From: Ardenticatenaceae bacterium
Lineage (GTDB): Bacteria > Chloroflexota > Anaerolineae > Promineifilales > Promineifilaceae
Direction of reading: 5' to 3'
Assembly (NCBI GenBank): GCA_020634315.1
Contig: JACKBV010000001.1
Location: forward strand, 1-64,000
DNA length: 64,000 nt
Position numbers and translations under genes: made by a program. Position 1 is the stretch's first letter. Every line of letters starts with the position of its first letter. Below the pieces are notes generated by a model. It was not told the DNA's origin. It made no database searches and saw only the letters and a program-made list of their open reading frames with translations. Of the stretch, positions 34,166-43,816 are shown piece by piece.

Positions 34166-34636
34166 TTAGTGCATATGATATAAGCTGAAGATTTTTTTCT
34201 TCACCATTCCTCCATGCTGAAGCCTTTCTATTGCTTGTTGTACTTCTTCATATGTTACAGTGCTTGATTCAATGATGGAAGAATCAAGCGTGAATTGCAA
34301 ACTTAGGAAAGGTGCTGCAAGTGGACGCTGATCCATTGATCTTCTTTCACAGGGAGATACTGCTTTTCCCTTGTAGAAAGTTTGCCGAAAATGCTCTGAG
34401 CAAGTGCTGACATCAACAGTACAGTATCCAACTATATAAACAATATTTACTAGACTTTGGAACGGGAGAAAAATTCTAGGCTTATCACCTAGTAAATTGT
34501 TTTTTCTGAAGATAACCCAATCAATAAAACTATCATATCCATCTAAGTCTATTGGAATCCCTTCTCCCAATATATCTTCCAAAAGCAAGTAGGTTCCCAT
34601 AGAAATCATACTGTGATATTCATCGAATGACGACAA
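34166..34636 (-). CDS. Hypothetical protein
   Basis: 156 codons from TTG 34636 in AT-rich DNA unlike its neighbours. The product has MGTYLLLEDILGEGIPIDLD near the N-terminus and TVTYEEVQQAIERLQHGGMV near the end; no family was recognised. It overlaps the 34620-34808 frame by 17 bp, and the two could be one gene broken by a frameshift. ACGGCCGT is absent, which with base composition hints at recent acquisition. Confidence 0.4.
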   Translation of the reverse strand: MSSFDEYHSMISMGTYLLLEDILGEGIPIDLDGYDSFIDWVIFRKNNLLGDKPRIFLPFQSLVNIVYIVGYCTVDVSTCSEHFRQTFYKGKAVSPCERRSMDQRPLAAPFLSLQFTLDSSIIESSTVTYEEVQQAIERLQHGGMVKKKIFSLYHMH

Positions 34637-34808
34637 TCCTCACTTTTCTTGGCGGTTTAAAACAAGATTTTTTAACACAGTAACACCAAACCTGTAAACT
34701 CTTCATATAATGCCCCTCCAGTAATTCTCCTTTTGGAGACCAGAAGTACAGCCAGGGTTTTCTCCGAATTGCAAGCAACGCATGTTCTTGATCATATGGT
34801 TTTTGCAT
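34620..34808 (-). CDS. Hypothetical short protein, possibly the 5' part of 34166-34636
   Basis: 62 codons beginning MQKPYDQEHALLAIRRKPWL, rich in basic and aromatic residues. No recognisable family. It ends inside the start of the following minus-strand frame. Frameshifts in homopolymers are frequent in this part of the window, so a single disrupted gene is plausible. Confidence 0.3.
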   Translation of the reverse strand: MQKPYDQEHALLAIRRKPWLYFWSPKGELLEGHYMKSLQVWCYCVKKSCFKPPRKVRIVVIR

Positions 34809-34826
34809 TACACGTACCTCCCAAAT

Positions 34827-35009
34827 CTATGGCAACATAAAGAATTGGACGAATTGGGCAAAATATTCGTCATTCACGTAATCAGCAAAATAGGTTTGCA
34901 TATATTGTTGATATTGCATACCAGATGAGCCAGTAAGACTATCGTAAACATATCCATTAACAACAGTAAAGTCGTGGTATGCTAAGATGAACCCCATTGT
35001 CAGGAGCAT
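34827..35009 (-). CDS. Hypothetical short protein or fragment
   Basis: 60 codons: MLLTMGFILAYHDFTVVNG, then a Tyr/Gln-rich segment (QYQQYMQTYFADYVNDEYF) and stop. In-frame codons continue a little upstream without a start. Composition looks protein-like but no family is recognised. It lies between the broken GNAT gene and the hypothetical pair. Confidence 0.3.
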   Translation of the reverse strand: MLLTMGFILAYHDFTVVNGYVYDSLTGSSGMQYQQYMQTYFADYVNDEYFAQFVQFFMLP

Positions 35010-35086
35010 GGAAATGGCGTTGATGTGATGATCCTTCGCTCAATATTGACAACAACCTATACCAAACGCAAATGATGGCAGAATAA

Positions 35087-35693
35087 TTACCCGACAGCAG
35101 CTTGTTGGCGCTCCCATTCAGATTTTTCGAGTACATACTCAAAATCATATCCGTCCCAAACATCCAGCGTATCGACATAGAAAAACCCGAGTCAATGTGC
35201 ATCAAATCTTCTGTTGTGAAGCGAAACTTTCGCGCCAGTTTCATCCCAATTTTTCCAAGACACAGCAAGACGATACATTTTTCTCATATGTTGTTGCGAT
35301 GACACGCTGTACGCCCAACTCCGTGAAACCTTTATGAAGAATGGCTTGCGCCACTTCGGTCGCATACCCATTACCCAGGCAGACTTCCGTAACCGAAAGC
35401 CCAGAGATGCTTCACCAGGATAAGCGCCTGTTGCTCGCAAACTTAACCACCCTAAAAACATACCGGATTCTTTTGCCGCAACGGCCCAAAAGCCATATCC
35501 AGGGTATTGCGCATCATCATGAAGAAAGTTAGGCAAAATCTCATTCTGAATCACATCTCGTGGGGTCGGAATGCCACCATTAAGAAACTGCATGACTTCC
35601 GGATCATTGTCAAGTGCATAAAAGGTTGTCTGCGTCATCTTCGCAAAATCGACGCAGAATCAATCGTTTAGTCGTTAACAAGACAGAGCACAT
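35087..35693 (-). pseudogene. GNAT acetyltransferase gene interrupted by three frameshifts
   Basis: Stitching frames gives a full-length RimJ/RimL-like protein of about 200 residues: LLTTKRLILRRFCEDDADNL, FYALDNDPEVMQFLNGG, GYGFWAVAAKESGMFLGWLSL, GNGYATEVAQAILHKGFTEL, NVSSCCVLEKIGMKLAR and finally DVWDGYDFEYVLEKSEWE. Frame changes occur in TTTT after DNL, in a GGG run before GNGYAT, and in TTTTT before YVDTLD; each needs one base more or less in a homopolymer. It could be a true pseudogene or sequence error over an intact gene. ATG is at 35693, stop TAA at 35087. Confidence 0.7.
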
Positions 35694-35924
35694 TTGGGAC
35701 TTTATACCTCCGCCAACTGTTCCACAATAACACCAAAAATATCGAGTCAGAAACAGGAAAAAGGGATAGGAAAAAAGGTCATGTGTATCCGTATTTCCTA
35801 TTGAATACAACCCTTAAATATAGAACCATAGTACCCTAGTAGTGTAAAGCCGTCTTTTGGCGGCCTTGCCACTACGAAGCAGTTGATATTGGCAATTATG
35901 GTGTGTAAAAGTGGGAGTAAAATC

Positions 35925-37578
35925 ATGAAAAAGACAGGTTATATTATTCTCTTTCCTGCTGATCGTATTTAACGGCCGTCTTCAGTATCACCGTTGCAAA
36001 CCCTACGAGTACAACTCTTATCATCCAGGCAAACAACATCGATACCGCGACGGAAATAGTGCATACATATGGTGGGCAAATTGAAGAAGTTTTAGCAATC
36101 ATCAATAGTGTCACAGCAAGCATTCCAGAAGGGAATGTAGCAGCTTTGCAAGCGGATAAGCGTGTTCAAGCTGTCTACGAAAACAGTGCAGCCGATGTGG
36201 CCGGAAACGGTGCGCAAACCACCTACTACCCTGAAGTGATGGGGTTGATCAGGTATGGAGCGAAGGCGTTTACGGCACAGACATCACTGTAGCTGTTGTA
36301 GACACCGGTATTGACATTGCTGAGCATCCGCGTCTTGTTGGGCGTTATGATGCGCTGAATAATGGCTCGCCTAAGTTTGATCCACATGGACATGGCACAA
36401 TGATGGCCAGCCTGATTGGCAATGAAACCCAATTCGACGGGAAATATCTTGGGATAGCTCCTGAGACAAATCTTGTAGATGTGCGTGTTTTGGATGCCAA
36501 TGGGCAGGGCGAATATAGTGACATCATTGAAGGCTTGGACTGGATCTTACAAAACAAAGACACCTATGACATTCGCATCGTCAATCTGTCACTCGTAGCT
36601 GGCATTAACAGCCCGTATTGGGCAGACCCGCTCGATCAGGCAGTTGAGGCGTTGTGGGATGCAGGATTGTCGTTGTCACGGCCGCTGGCAACAGCGGGCC
36701 GGATCCCTTAACCATTGCTGCACCTGGGAATGACCCTTACGTCATCACAGTCGGCTCTTTCACAGATAACTACACGGTAGATGATGCCAGCGATGATTAC
36801 CTCACGCCATTCAGTGGCGCTGGCCCAACTGAAACCGGGTTCGTTAAGCCAGATGTGGTTGCGCCTGGGGCACATGCCCGTTCAGGTTACAAGTGGTTCC
36901 CTTTGGGCACGAGATCATCGGAACCTGCGAATCTTTGGCAATTACTACAGCATCGCCGGTACCTCTTCCTCTACAGCGGCAACCAGTGGCGTGATTGCCT
37001 TGATGCTGCAACAAAATAAACCATGACACCCAACCAGGTGAAATATGCCTTGATGCAAGCGGCGCAACCGGCCGTCTATGCTGATGGCTCGTTAACCTGG
37101 AGCATCTTCCAACAAGGTGCCGGGCGTGTATGGGCACCGGACGCAGTCCTCAACCCACCCCAAGGCGAAGCCAATGTGGGTATGGTTACAGGCACTCCTT
37201 ATGTCGGGCCAGTTGCTTATCAAGATGGGCAATTTGTCATCGTCGATGAAAACGGATATCCGTTAGGCTGATGCCAATGGCTGGTGTCTGGACAGGCGGT
37301 TACGTCTGACGGGTGGCTATGTCTGGACTGGCGGTTACGTTTGGACGGGTGGCTGCGTCTGGACAGGCGGTTACGTCTGGACGGGTGGCTATGTCTGGAC
37401 TGGCAGCACAGATTGGCAGCCGATTACGGGTGACACTGTCTGGCAAAGTGGCTATGTCTGGACAGGAAACAACATATGGCCTGGTGGCTATGTCTGGACG
37501 GGTGGCTATGTCTGGACAGGCGGTTACGTCTGGACGGGTGGCTATGTTTGGACAGGTGTGCTTGATTCGACCGATTAG
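35925..37578 (+). pseudogene. Secreted S8 (subtilisin-like) peptidase with VWTGGY repeat tail, frameshifted
   Basis: Reading across at least six frame changes gives an N-terminal signal segment, a short prodomain (NNIDTATEIVHTYGGQIEEV), then the triad blocks VAVVDTGID (Asp), DPHGHGTMMASLIG (His) and AGTSSSTAATSGVIAL (Ser), with VVTAAGNSGPDP for the oxyanion Asn. The C-terminal region from about 37285 encodes a tail of GYVWTG hexapeptides ending VLDSTD. Most shifts fit a missing or extra base in short runs (GGGG near 36240, AA near 36665, AAA near 37020, GG near 37300). Called disrupted as given, but sequence error is quite possible. A terminator follows at 37617. Confidence 0.8.
37285..37557 (+). 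repeat. 18-bp tandem repeat encoding GYVWTG hexapeptides
   Basis: Repeated TATGTCTGGACGGGTGGC / TACGTCTGGACAGGCGGT units, interrupted by a less regular stretch around 37408-37475 (encoding TDWQPITGDTVW). It forms the C-terminal tail of the S8 peptidase gene. Trp-Thr-Gly hexads are unusual for a protease tail; a role in surface attachment or self-assembly is speculation. Confidence 0.85.
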
Positions 37579-37616
37579 GGATTAACAAACTATATCTCAA
37601 CTGCTTATGAACAATG

Positions 37617-37643
37617 TCCCCATGACCTGACAAGTCATGGGGA
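37617..37643 (+). terminator. Terminator after the S8 peptidase gene
   Basis: TCCCCATGAC and GTCATGGGGA pair perfectly around a 7-nt loop, followed by TTTACTTGTT. It lies 39 bp past the peptidase stop. Confidence 0.75.
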
Positions 37644-37751
37644 TTTACTTGTTCATTACGGATATATCCTTGATTATGGGTATATTTAATAAAATAACGA
37701 CTTCGAGGCTGGCCAGCTCCCGCAGGTACCGGTCTCAGCAAGAGGAAGATT

Positions 37752-39253
37752 TTGCCTAATCAGCTGAAAATGACACCACGCAACTTTTATCTCTGGCTCG
37801 TTAGTGGGCTAGGTGTTTTTTTAGTTGTGCGTGGTGTTTTTTACTGCCAACGTACGATATGCCTCTTGTTTTGCACTGCTCGTATTATTGGCAATCGCCG
37901 CCCAAATCACGGCAACTTCGTTAATTGGGGGAAATGTGACGGTGGAGGTGGAACGGCCGTTAGCATGGCTACCATCTCCTCTATGGCCCAGTCGCCGCAA
38001 CCATTGTCGCCGCTGCCGGCGTCACCGCCATCACAATAATCAATTTACGCCAAAGCTGGAAAGGCTGGCTGGGGGCAGCCGAACGCATTGGCTTTAACAT
38101 TGGGATGAGCGCAACAGCCATTTACCTGGCTGGTCTAATATACCACGCCGTTTTAGCCATTTTCGATAACAACTTGATCATCGGCACAATGCTGGCCTGG
38201 CTCGCTGCGGCTGTGGTTAATGATCAGGTAAACCTCTGGCTGCTCATCGGGCTGCTCCACTTGCAAAGCGGCGTTAAACCACTTGACATTTGGCGGCAGC
38301 ATCGCTGGGCCATTCCCATCAATGTCCTCGTCATCAGCGTGGGCGGTGGCGTGCTAGCCTTTGCTGTTGCGGAATTTGACATTATCGGGATTGGCATCTT
38401 TTTCTGCCCATCGTCCTTTCTGCTTACGCCTTCCGTCTCTATGTTGAGCAGACAAAGCAACAGATGGAACATTTGGAAGAGCTGGTGGCGGAACGAACGC
38501 GCGACCTGGAAAAAGGCCAATGGGATTTGGCAAGCGCCAACAATGATTTGGCTGCCCTAAGCAAAGAAAAGGATGCTTTTCTGGCTGTGTTGACTCACGA
38601 CATGCGCACGCCTCTAACCAGCATCAAAGGTTACGCCAGCATCCTCCGCGACCGGGAACTGGAACGGGAGCAGCAAGTTCACATCTCCAAAATTATTTTA
38701 CGTGGGCAAGACACCTTACTAGAAATTGTGAATAACATCCTGGAAATTGAAAAGCTGCAATCTGGGATTCCCATGCTTTTGGAGCGTGCCGAGTTTGATC
38801 TGGCTATGTTGACACAAGTGGTAGCGGAAACGCTGCTGGCACCAGCCCGTGAAAAGCAGATAACGCTCAGTTACGACGAGATTCCCGACCCGATTATGGT
38901 TGATGGTGACAGGCAAAGGTCAAACGGGTTATCACAAACCTGATCTCGAACGCCATCAAGTACACCCCAGATGGGGGTGCTGTGTGGTAAAGACGTGGAT
39001 AAACGGCCGTTACGCCTACCTTGAGGTCAAAGACAACGGCTACGGCATTCCCGCAGACGAACTACCCCACATCTTTGACCGTTACAGCCGCGTCAAAGGC
39101 CACCGTTCATTAGCCGTTGGCACAGGGTTAGCCTGGCCATTGTCAAAAAGCCTCGTCGAGGCCCACGATGGCGACATCGACGTCATAAGTGAAGTTGATG
39201 TTGGCAGCACATTTACGCTCAAACTACCCGTTAAGGCTGCAGCTGAATCCTAG
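37752..39253 (+). pseudogene. Membrane sensor histidine kinase gene, frameshifted
   Basis: Across several frames: N-terminal membrane segments (FALLVLLAIAAQITATSL, GMSATAIYLAGLIYHAVLAI, ANVLVISVGGGVLAF-like), then a coiled linker (EHLEELVAERTRDLEK) and the HisKA H-box LAVLTHDMRTPLTSIKGYAS. The HATPase N-box reads RVITNLISNAIKYTPDGGA, then VKDNGYGIPADELPHIFDRY, and the G2 block is GTGLGLAIVKSL after correction. Shifts sit in CC (about 38404), AAA (about 38916), GGG (about 38985), GG and AAAAA (about 39130-39150) runs, again one-base homopolymer changes. No response regulator gene is adjacent. Confidence 0.75.
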
Positions 39254-39322
39254 TGGATGGCAGTCACACGCCGCAAATTACTCTCAGCACGATTGCACAC
39301 AAATCAGCACTTCTTTGAAAAT

Positions 39323-39490
39323 AACCTCCCGGAGGTTCGTTTTTCATTCATGGGGTCAGCAGCAGCCGGTGAAGTCTCCCCAAGAAAATAACCTCCCGGA
39401 GGTTCGTCTCATGCGGCAAGCCTGCCATTGATAACCTCCGAGAGGTTCGTTTTCATTCATGGGGGTCAGCAGCCGCCGGTGAAATCTCCT
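39323..39490. repeat. CCTCCCGGAGG composite repeat, double copy
   Basis: Three AACCTCC[CG]GGAGGTT-type blocks alternate with TTCATTCATGGGGTCAGC and CGGTGAAGTCTCC blocks. The middle part (CTCATGCGGCAAGCCTGCCATTG) matches 3690-3715, 50865-50885 and 63893-63910. It fills the gap between the histidine kinase and thrS genes. Confidence 0.85.
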
Positions 39491-39548
39491 CTGACATCTC
39501 AGTAACCGCGATCCTTTTCAGAATCGCGGTTACACGTATCCTTTCACG

Positions 39549-41381
39549 CTATAAATCCGCCAACCGCCCTTCAATTCGTTCCCGCACATGCGAAATAAAC
39601 GCCAATGGCGAGACACCTTGCTGCCGCTGCCCATCACGCCGCCGCAACGACACAGTTCCCTCGCGCACTTCACGCTCACCGATAATCAACATATAGGGCA
39701 CTTTCATCACCTGTGCGGCGCGGATTTTAGCATTCATCCGACTGCCATCCAGATCAGCATGTGCTCGGATGCCTAAATGAGCCATTTGTCGAGTTAACTG
39801 CACCGCATACTCGTTTTGCTCATCTGTAATTGGGATTACCCGTACCTGCTCCGGTGCCAGCCACACCGGGAAATCCCCGGCATAATGCTCAATCAGGAAA
39901 CCGATAAAACGCTCATGGCTGCCCAACGGCGCACGATGAATGCATAACGGCATTTCTTCTTCCCCCTGCCGGTTTGTAAATGTCAGATTGAAGCTGGCAG
40001 GCTGCGCAAAATCCACCTGGTTTGTCGCCAGCGAGAATTCACGGCCAATGGCACTCCAGATTTGCACATCAATCTTTGGCCCATAGAAAGCTGCCTCATC
40101 CTCAGCCTCAACAAAGGGAATGTGATGACGAATCATTGTCTGGCGCACCAATTCCTCCATCTTCAGCCACATCACTTCGTTATCCACATACTTTTTGCCC
40201 AAGCCCGCCTTACTATGTTTGCTCAAGCGCATAACGTATTTATCAATACCAAACAGTCGGAAATAGTGACGATACAAATCCATCACTGCCATAAATTCCG
40301 CTTCAAACTGTGCTTCGGGCACATAAATATGTGCATCGTTTTGCTGTGCGGCACGCACACGCATCAAGCCAAATAGTTCACCACTCTGTTCATACCGGTA
40401 AATCATGCCATATTCAGCCAACCGCAGTGGCAAATCGCGGTAACTGCGCGGTTTGCTGGCATAAATTTTGTGGTGGAAGGGGCAGTTCATTGGTTTCAGA
40501 TAATAACGTGACCCGTCTCGATCCATGGGCGCATACATACTATCGGCATAATAGGGCAAGTGGCGGCTGCGCACATACAGCGATTCTTTGGCAATGTGTG
40601 GCGTAGAGACTTGCTGATACCCACCAGCATCTTCCATTTCACGCGCTAATTTAGCGATCTCTTCGCGCAAGATATTGCCGTTGGGCAACCAGAGGGGTAA
40701 GCCGGGGCCAATCTCTTCGTCCATCATGTAAATTTCAAGCTGGCGACCCAAGGTGCGATGATCACGCTTTTTTGCTTCTTCTAACATGCGCAAGTGGCGC
40801 TGCAAATCTCGTTTGTTAGCCCAGGCTGTGCCATAGATGCGTTGCAGCTGCGGCCGTTTCTCATCCCCACGCCAATAGACGCCAGCTACACTCATCAACT
40901 TAAAGCCATCGACGGGGATGTCGCCTGTATGCGCCAGATGTGGACCACGACACAAATCCTCAAAGTTATCATGGCGGTATGTGCTTATGACCACGGGTTC
41001 GGCCAAGGGGTTGCCGTCAGCGTCGGCCTGCCCCTGTGCCAGCCCGTCGATCAACTCTAGTTTATAAGGCTGGTCAGCAAACAAAGCCTGTGCCTCAGCG
41101 GCACTAACCTCCCGGCAGCGCAAATCATGTTTCCCGGCGACAATGGTGCGCATTCTTGCTTCCAATTGGGGCAGGTCATCTGGTTTGAATGTGCGCGGCT
41201 TGCCGTTTTCGGCCGTGCCCAGGTCAAAGTCATAATAAAAACCATCTTGTATAGGCGGGCCAATCCCCAGTTTTGCCTCTGGGTAAACCTCTAGCACGGC
41301 TTGTGCCAACACATGCGCCAATGTATGCCGCATCCGATACAACTCTGACTGTTCATAAGGTATCCCATTTACATCTGCCAT
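39549..41381 (-). CDS. thrS: Threonyl-tRNA synthetase, divergent downstream paralogue
   Basis: 610 residues from ATG 41381 (AAGGTG upstream). It charges tRNA-Thr. The N-terminal TGS domain of standard ThrRS is absent; the protein opens at the editing domain (RMRHTLAHVLAQAV with the HxxxH pair, later DLCRGPHLAHTG with the Cys/His). The catalytic core keeps motif 2 YRYEQSGELFGLMRVR and zinc ligands in MNCPFHHKIY, NDAHIYV and CIHRAPLGSHERFIG. The anticodon-binding domain closes it (VRVIPITDEQNEYAVQL). It differs clearly from the adjacent copy. No T-box precedes it, and a terminator (41421) separates it from the upstream copy. Confidence 0.93.
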   Translation of the reverse strand: MADVNGIPYEQSELYRMRHTLAHVLAQAVLEVYPEAKLGIGPPIQDGFYYDFDLGTAENGKPRTFKPDDLPQLEARMRTIVAGKHDLRCREVSAAEAQALFADQPYKLELIDGLAQGQADADGNPLAEPVVISTYRHDNFEDLCRGPHLAHTGDIPVDGFKLMSVAGVYWRGDEKRPQLQRIYGTAWANKRDLQRHLRMLEEAKKRDHRTLGRQLEIYMMDEEIGPGLPLWLPNGNILREEIAKLAREMEDAGGYQQVSTPHIAKESLYVRSRHLPYYADSMYAPMDRDGSRYYLKPMNCPFHHKIYASKPRSYRDLPLRLAEYGMIYRYEQSGELFGLMRVRAAQQNDAHIYVPEAQFEAEFMAVMDLYRHYFRLFGIDKYVMRLSKHSKAGLGKKYVDNEVMWLKMEELVRQTMIRHHIPFVEAEDEAAFYGPKIDVQIWSAIGREFSLATNQVDFAQPASFNLTFTNRQGEEEMPLCIHRAPLGSHERFIGFLIEHYAGDFPVWLAPEQVRVIPITDEQNEYAVQLTRQMAHLGIRAHADLDGSRMNAKIRAAQVMKVPYMLIIGEREVREGTVSLRRRDGQRQQGVSPLAFISHVRERIEGRLADL

Positions 41382-41420
41382 TTTTGTCACCTTATCCTGT
41401 TTACGCCCTCTGCGTAAAAT

Positions 41421-41448
41421 AAAAAAGCCGCTCGTCTGAGCGGCTTTT
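41421..41448. terminator. Rho-independent terminator between the two thrS genes
   Basis: Minus-strand AAAAGCCGCTCAGACGAGCGG followed by CTTTTTT: a 9-bp GC stem with flanking A and T runs on both strands. It would stop transcripts of the upstream thrS before the second one, implying separate or read-through expression. Confidence 0.9.
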
Positions 41449-41486
41449 GCGGTTTACCAATTACTGTTGAATCACGAAAACCCCGC

Positions 41487-43317
41487 TCATAACACTTGTG
41501 CTTTGCTATTAGTCAAGGTCGTCATGTGCGCCAAGAAGTCAACCAACGGCATCGCGCCACGATCTTCATTGTCGCGTGTACGCACAGCCACCGCACCTTC
41601 TTCCGCTTCTTTATCGCCGACAACCAGCATGTATGGAATCTTTTGCAGCTGTGCGTTGCGAATCTTCTTGTTCATACGCTCGTTGCCGGTATCCACCTCA
41701 ACACGGAATCCAGCAGCACGCAGTTTCGCAGCGGCTTCTTGAGCATATGGAATGTGACGGTCTGCAATGGGCACCATCATCACCTGCACCGGCGACAACC
41801 AAAGCGGAAATGCGCCATTGAAATGCTCAATGAGAATGCCAACGAAGCGCTCCATGCTGCCAAAGGGTGCGCGATGAATCATAACCGGACGATGTGGCTG
41901 CCCATCTTCGCCGATATATTCCAGGCCAAAACGTTCTGGCAGCAAGAAATCTACCTGCACCGTGCCTAACTGCCATTCCCGCTTGAGCACATCGCGGAAG
42001 ATGAAGTCGAGCTTGGGGCCATAAAAAGCAGCCTCGCCCTCTTCGATTGAGTATTTCATACCGACTTTGTCAGCCGCTTGTTTGATGGCGTTAATGCCCC
42101 GTACCCACATCTCCGGCGCACCAGCATACTTGTCACTGTTCGGATCATTTGTTCCCAAACGGGCGCGGAAATCGTCAAAGCCCATTGTCTGGAAAACGTG
42201 CTGAATAAGGGCAACAACGCCGATGAACTCTTCTTCGAGCTGCTCTGGCGTGACAAAGAGATGCGAATCATCTACGGTGAAACCACGGACGCGTGTGAGG
42301 CCGTTTAACTCACCACTTTGCTCATAGCGGTAAACGGTGCCAAATTCGGCCAGGCGCAGTGGCAAATCACGATAGCTGCGCGGTGAGCTTTTGTAGATTT
42401 CGATGTGATGCGGGCAGTTCATTGGCTTTAGCAGGAACTGTTCTTCATCCACGTCAATTGGGGTGTATTGGCTGTCTTTATAGTATGGATAATGACCACT
42501 GGTGATGTATAAGTCCAGTTTGCCAATGTGTGGCGTGATCACAGGCAGGTAGCCACGTTCTAACTGCGCCTTGCGCAAGAACTGCTCTAATGTTTCGCGC
42601 AAGATGGCGCCTTTGGGCAGCCACAATGGCAGGCCAGAACCAACCAACTGTGAAATGTGGAAGAGTTCGAGTTGTTTGCCTAGACGACGATGGTCACGAG
42701 CTTTGGCTTCTTCTAACCGTTGTAAGTATTCATCGAGTTCTTCTTTGCTGGCCCAGGCTGTGCCGTAGATGCGTTGCAGCTGCGGCCGTTTCTCATCACC
42801 GCGCCAATAGGCACCACTGGTACGCAAGAGCTTGACAGCATTGTGCTTGACCTGTTTGGTGAAAAGCTACATGCGGTCCCCGGCATAAATCGACAAAGTT
42901 GCGATGCTGATAAATGCCGACATCTTGTACCGGTTCGCTGAGTGGGTTGCCATTTTCATCGACTTTGCCGGCCGCCAATTCCTCAATTAACTCCAGCTTG
43001 TAGGGCTGACCGGCAAAAAAGGTTTGGGCTTCGGCTACTGTTTTACTGGACTGCTCGAATTTGGCATTTTGCTTAAGCAGCTGCTTCATCTTCGCCTCGA
43101 TCCGCTCCAGATCTTCTGGGGCAAAGGTGATTAATTTGCCGTTTTCGTCTCGGCCCAGGTCGAAATCGTAGTAAAAGCCGTCTTCAATGGGCGGCCCAAT
43201 AGCCAGTTTGGCTTCCGGGAAAAATTCTAGCACGGCTTCGGCCATGACGTGCGCAGCCGAATGGCGGATACGGTACAGTTCTGTTTCTACGTAAGGTATG
43301 TTGGTTGCTTCAGACAT
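41487..43317 (-). CDS. thrS: Threonyl-tRNA synthetase, T-box-controlled, one frameshift
   Basis: About 610 residues from ATG 43317 (GGAGG at 8 nt). The editing domain starts IPYVETELYRIRHSAAHVMA, again without a TGS domain. The frame breaks near 42862, where VAFTKQVKHNAVKLLRTSGA requires a TTTT run to be read as TTT; downstream the frame is open to 41487. The core is canonical: MNCPHHIEIY, YRYEQSGELNGLTRVRGF, DDSHLF, MIHRAPFGSMERFVG, and the anticodon domain VQVMMVPIADRHIPYAQ. It follows a T-box leader and a consensus promoter. As this looks like the main ThrRS, an error in the run is likelier than real loss. Confidence 0.88.
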
Positions 43318-43348
43318 ATCTTTGTCCTCCAATGTCAAAAAATAAAAA

Positions 43349-43694
43349 GCGCCATCACCCACATTGGGGCGATGGCGCTCGCGGTTCCACCCAATTTTGG
43401 TAATCAGTAATGGGTATACCCCATGCTTGTTTACTGTTTACCCTCGAAAACGGCCGTTAACGGAGCCAACCGAATCCTCTTACTAAGCTTCTTAAATTGA
43501 GGCAAACACAAAGGTTTGCCTCAAGGGGGCAGACAAACTGCCTGCCTTCACCACTTTTCGCTGTTCCGAGAATCACTCTCAGGTGGTTTTTACAAAGGTC
43601 TCACATGATGCGGGCTTACAGCCTATGGCCCTACACTCTCTGCCAGGAACACCCTTGTTACTCGTCCCGATCATTGTTTTGTCAATATCCAGAT
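43349..43694 (-). promoter_or_regulatory. T-box riboswitch leader of thrS
   Basis: The minus-strand leader contains the T-box sequence GGGTGGAACCGCG, immediately followed by a terminator hairpin AGCGCCATC...GATGGCGCT and a U-run (TTTTTATTTTTT). Upstream, Stem I elements include GGCAGAGAGTG and CTGTAAGCCC. Candidate specifier codons ACC (Thr) lie at 43582-43587 (GTAAAAACCACC on the transcript), before GAGAGTG. Uncharged tRNA-Thr should favour the antiterminator and turn on the synthetase. Placed directly before the GGAGG of the gene. Confidence 0.93.
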
Positions 43695-43700
43695 ATGTCG

Positions 43701-43728
43701 ATTATAAAGGTATGGAACGGGTTGTCAA
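43701..43728 (-). promoter_or_regulatory. Consensus sigma-70 promoter of the T-box/thrS transcript
   Basis: On the minus strand TTGACA and TATAAT are both perfect, 16 bp apart. Transcription should begin near 43694, giving a leader of about 375 nt to ATG 43317. Confidence 0.85.
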
Positions 43729-43816
43729 GATAAATCTAACCCGCAAATGTGCATAAATGGATAGCAGTGCTATAATGCCCCTCTATCGCAAACTCGATAG
43801 AGGTAAGTTTTAACCG

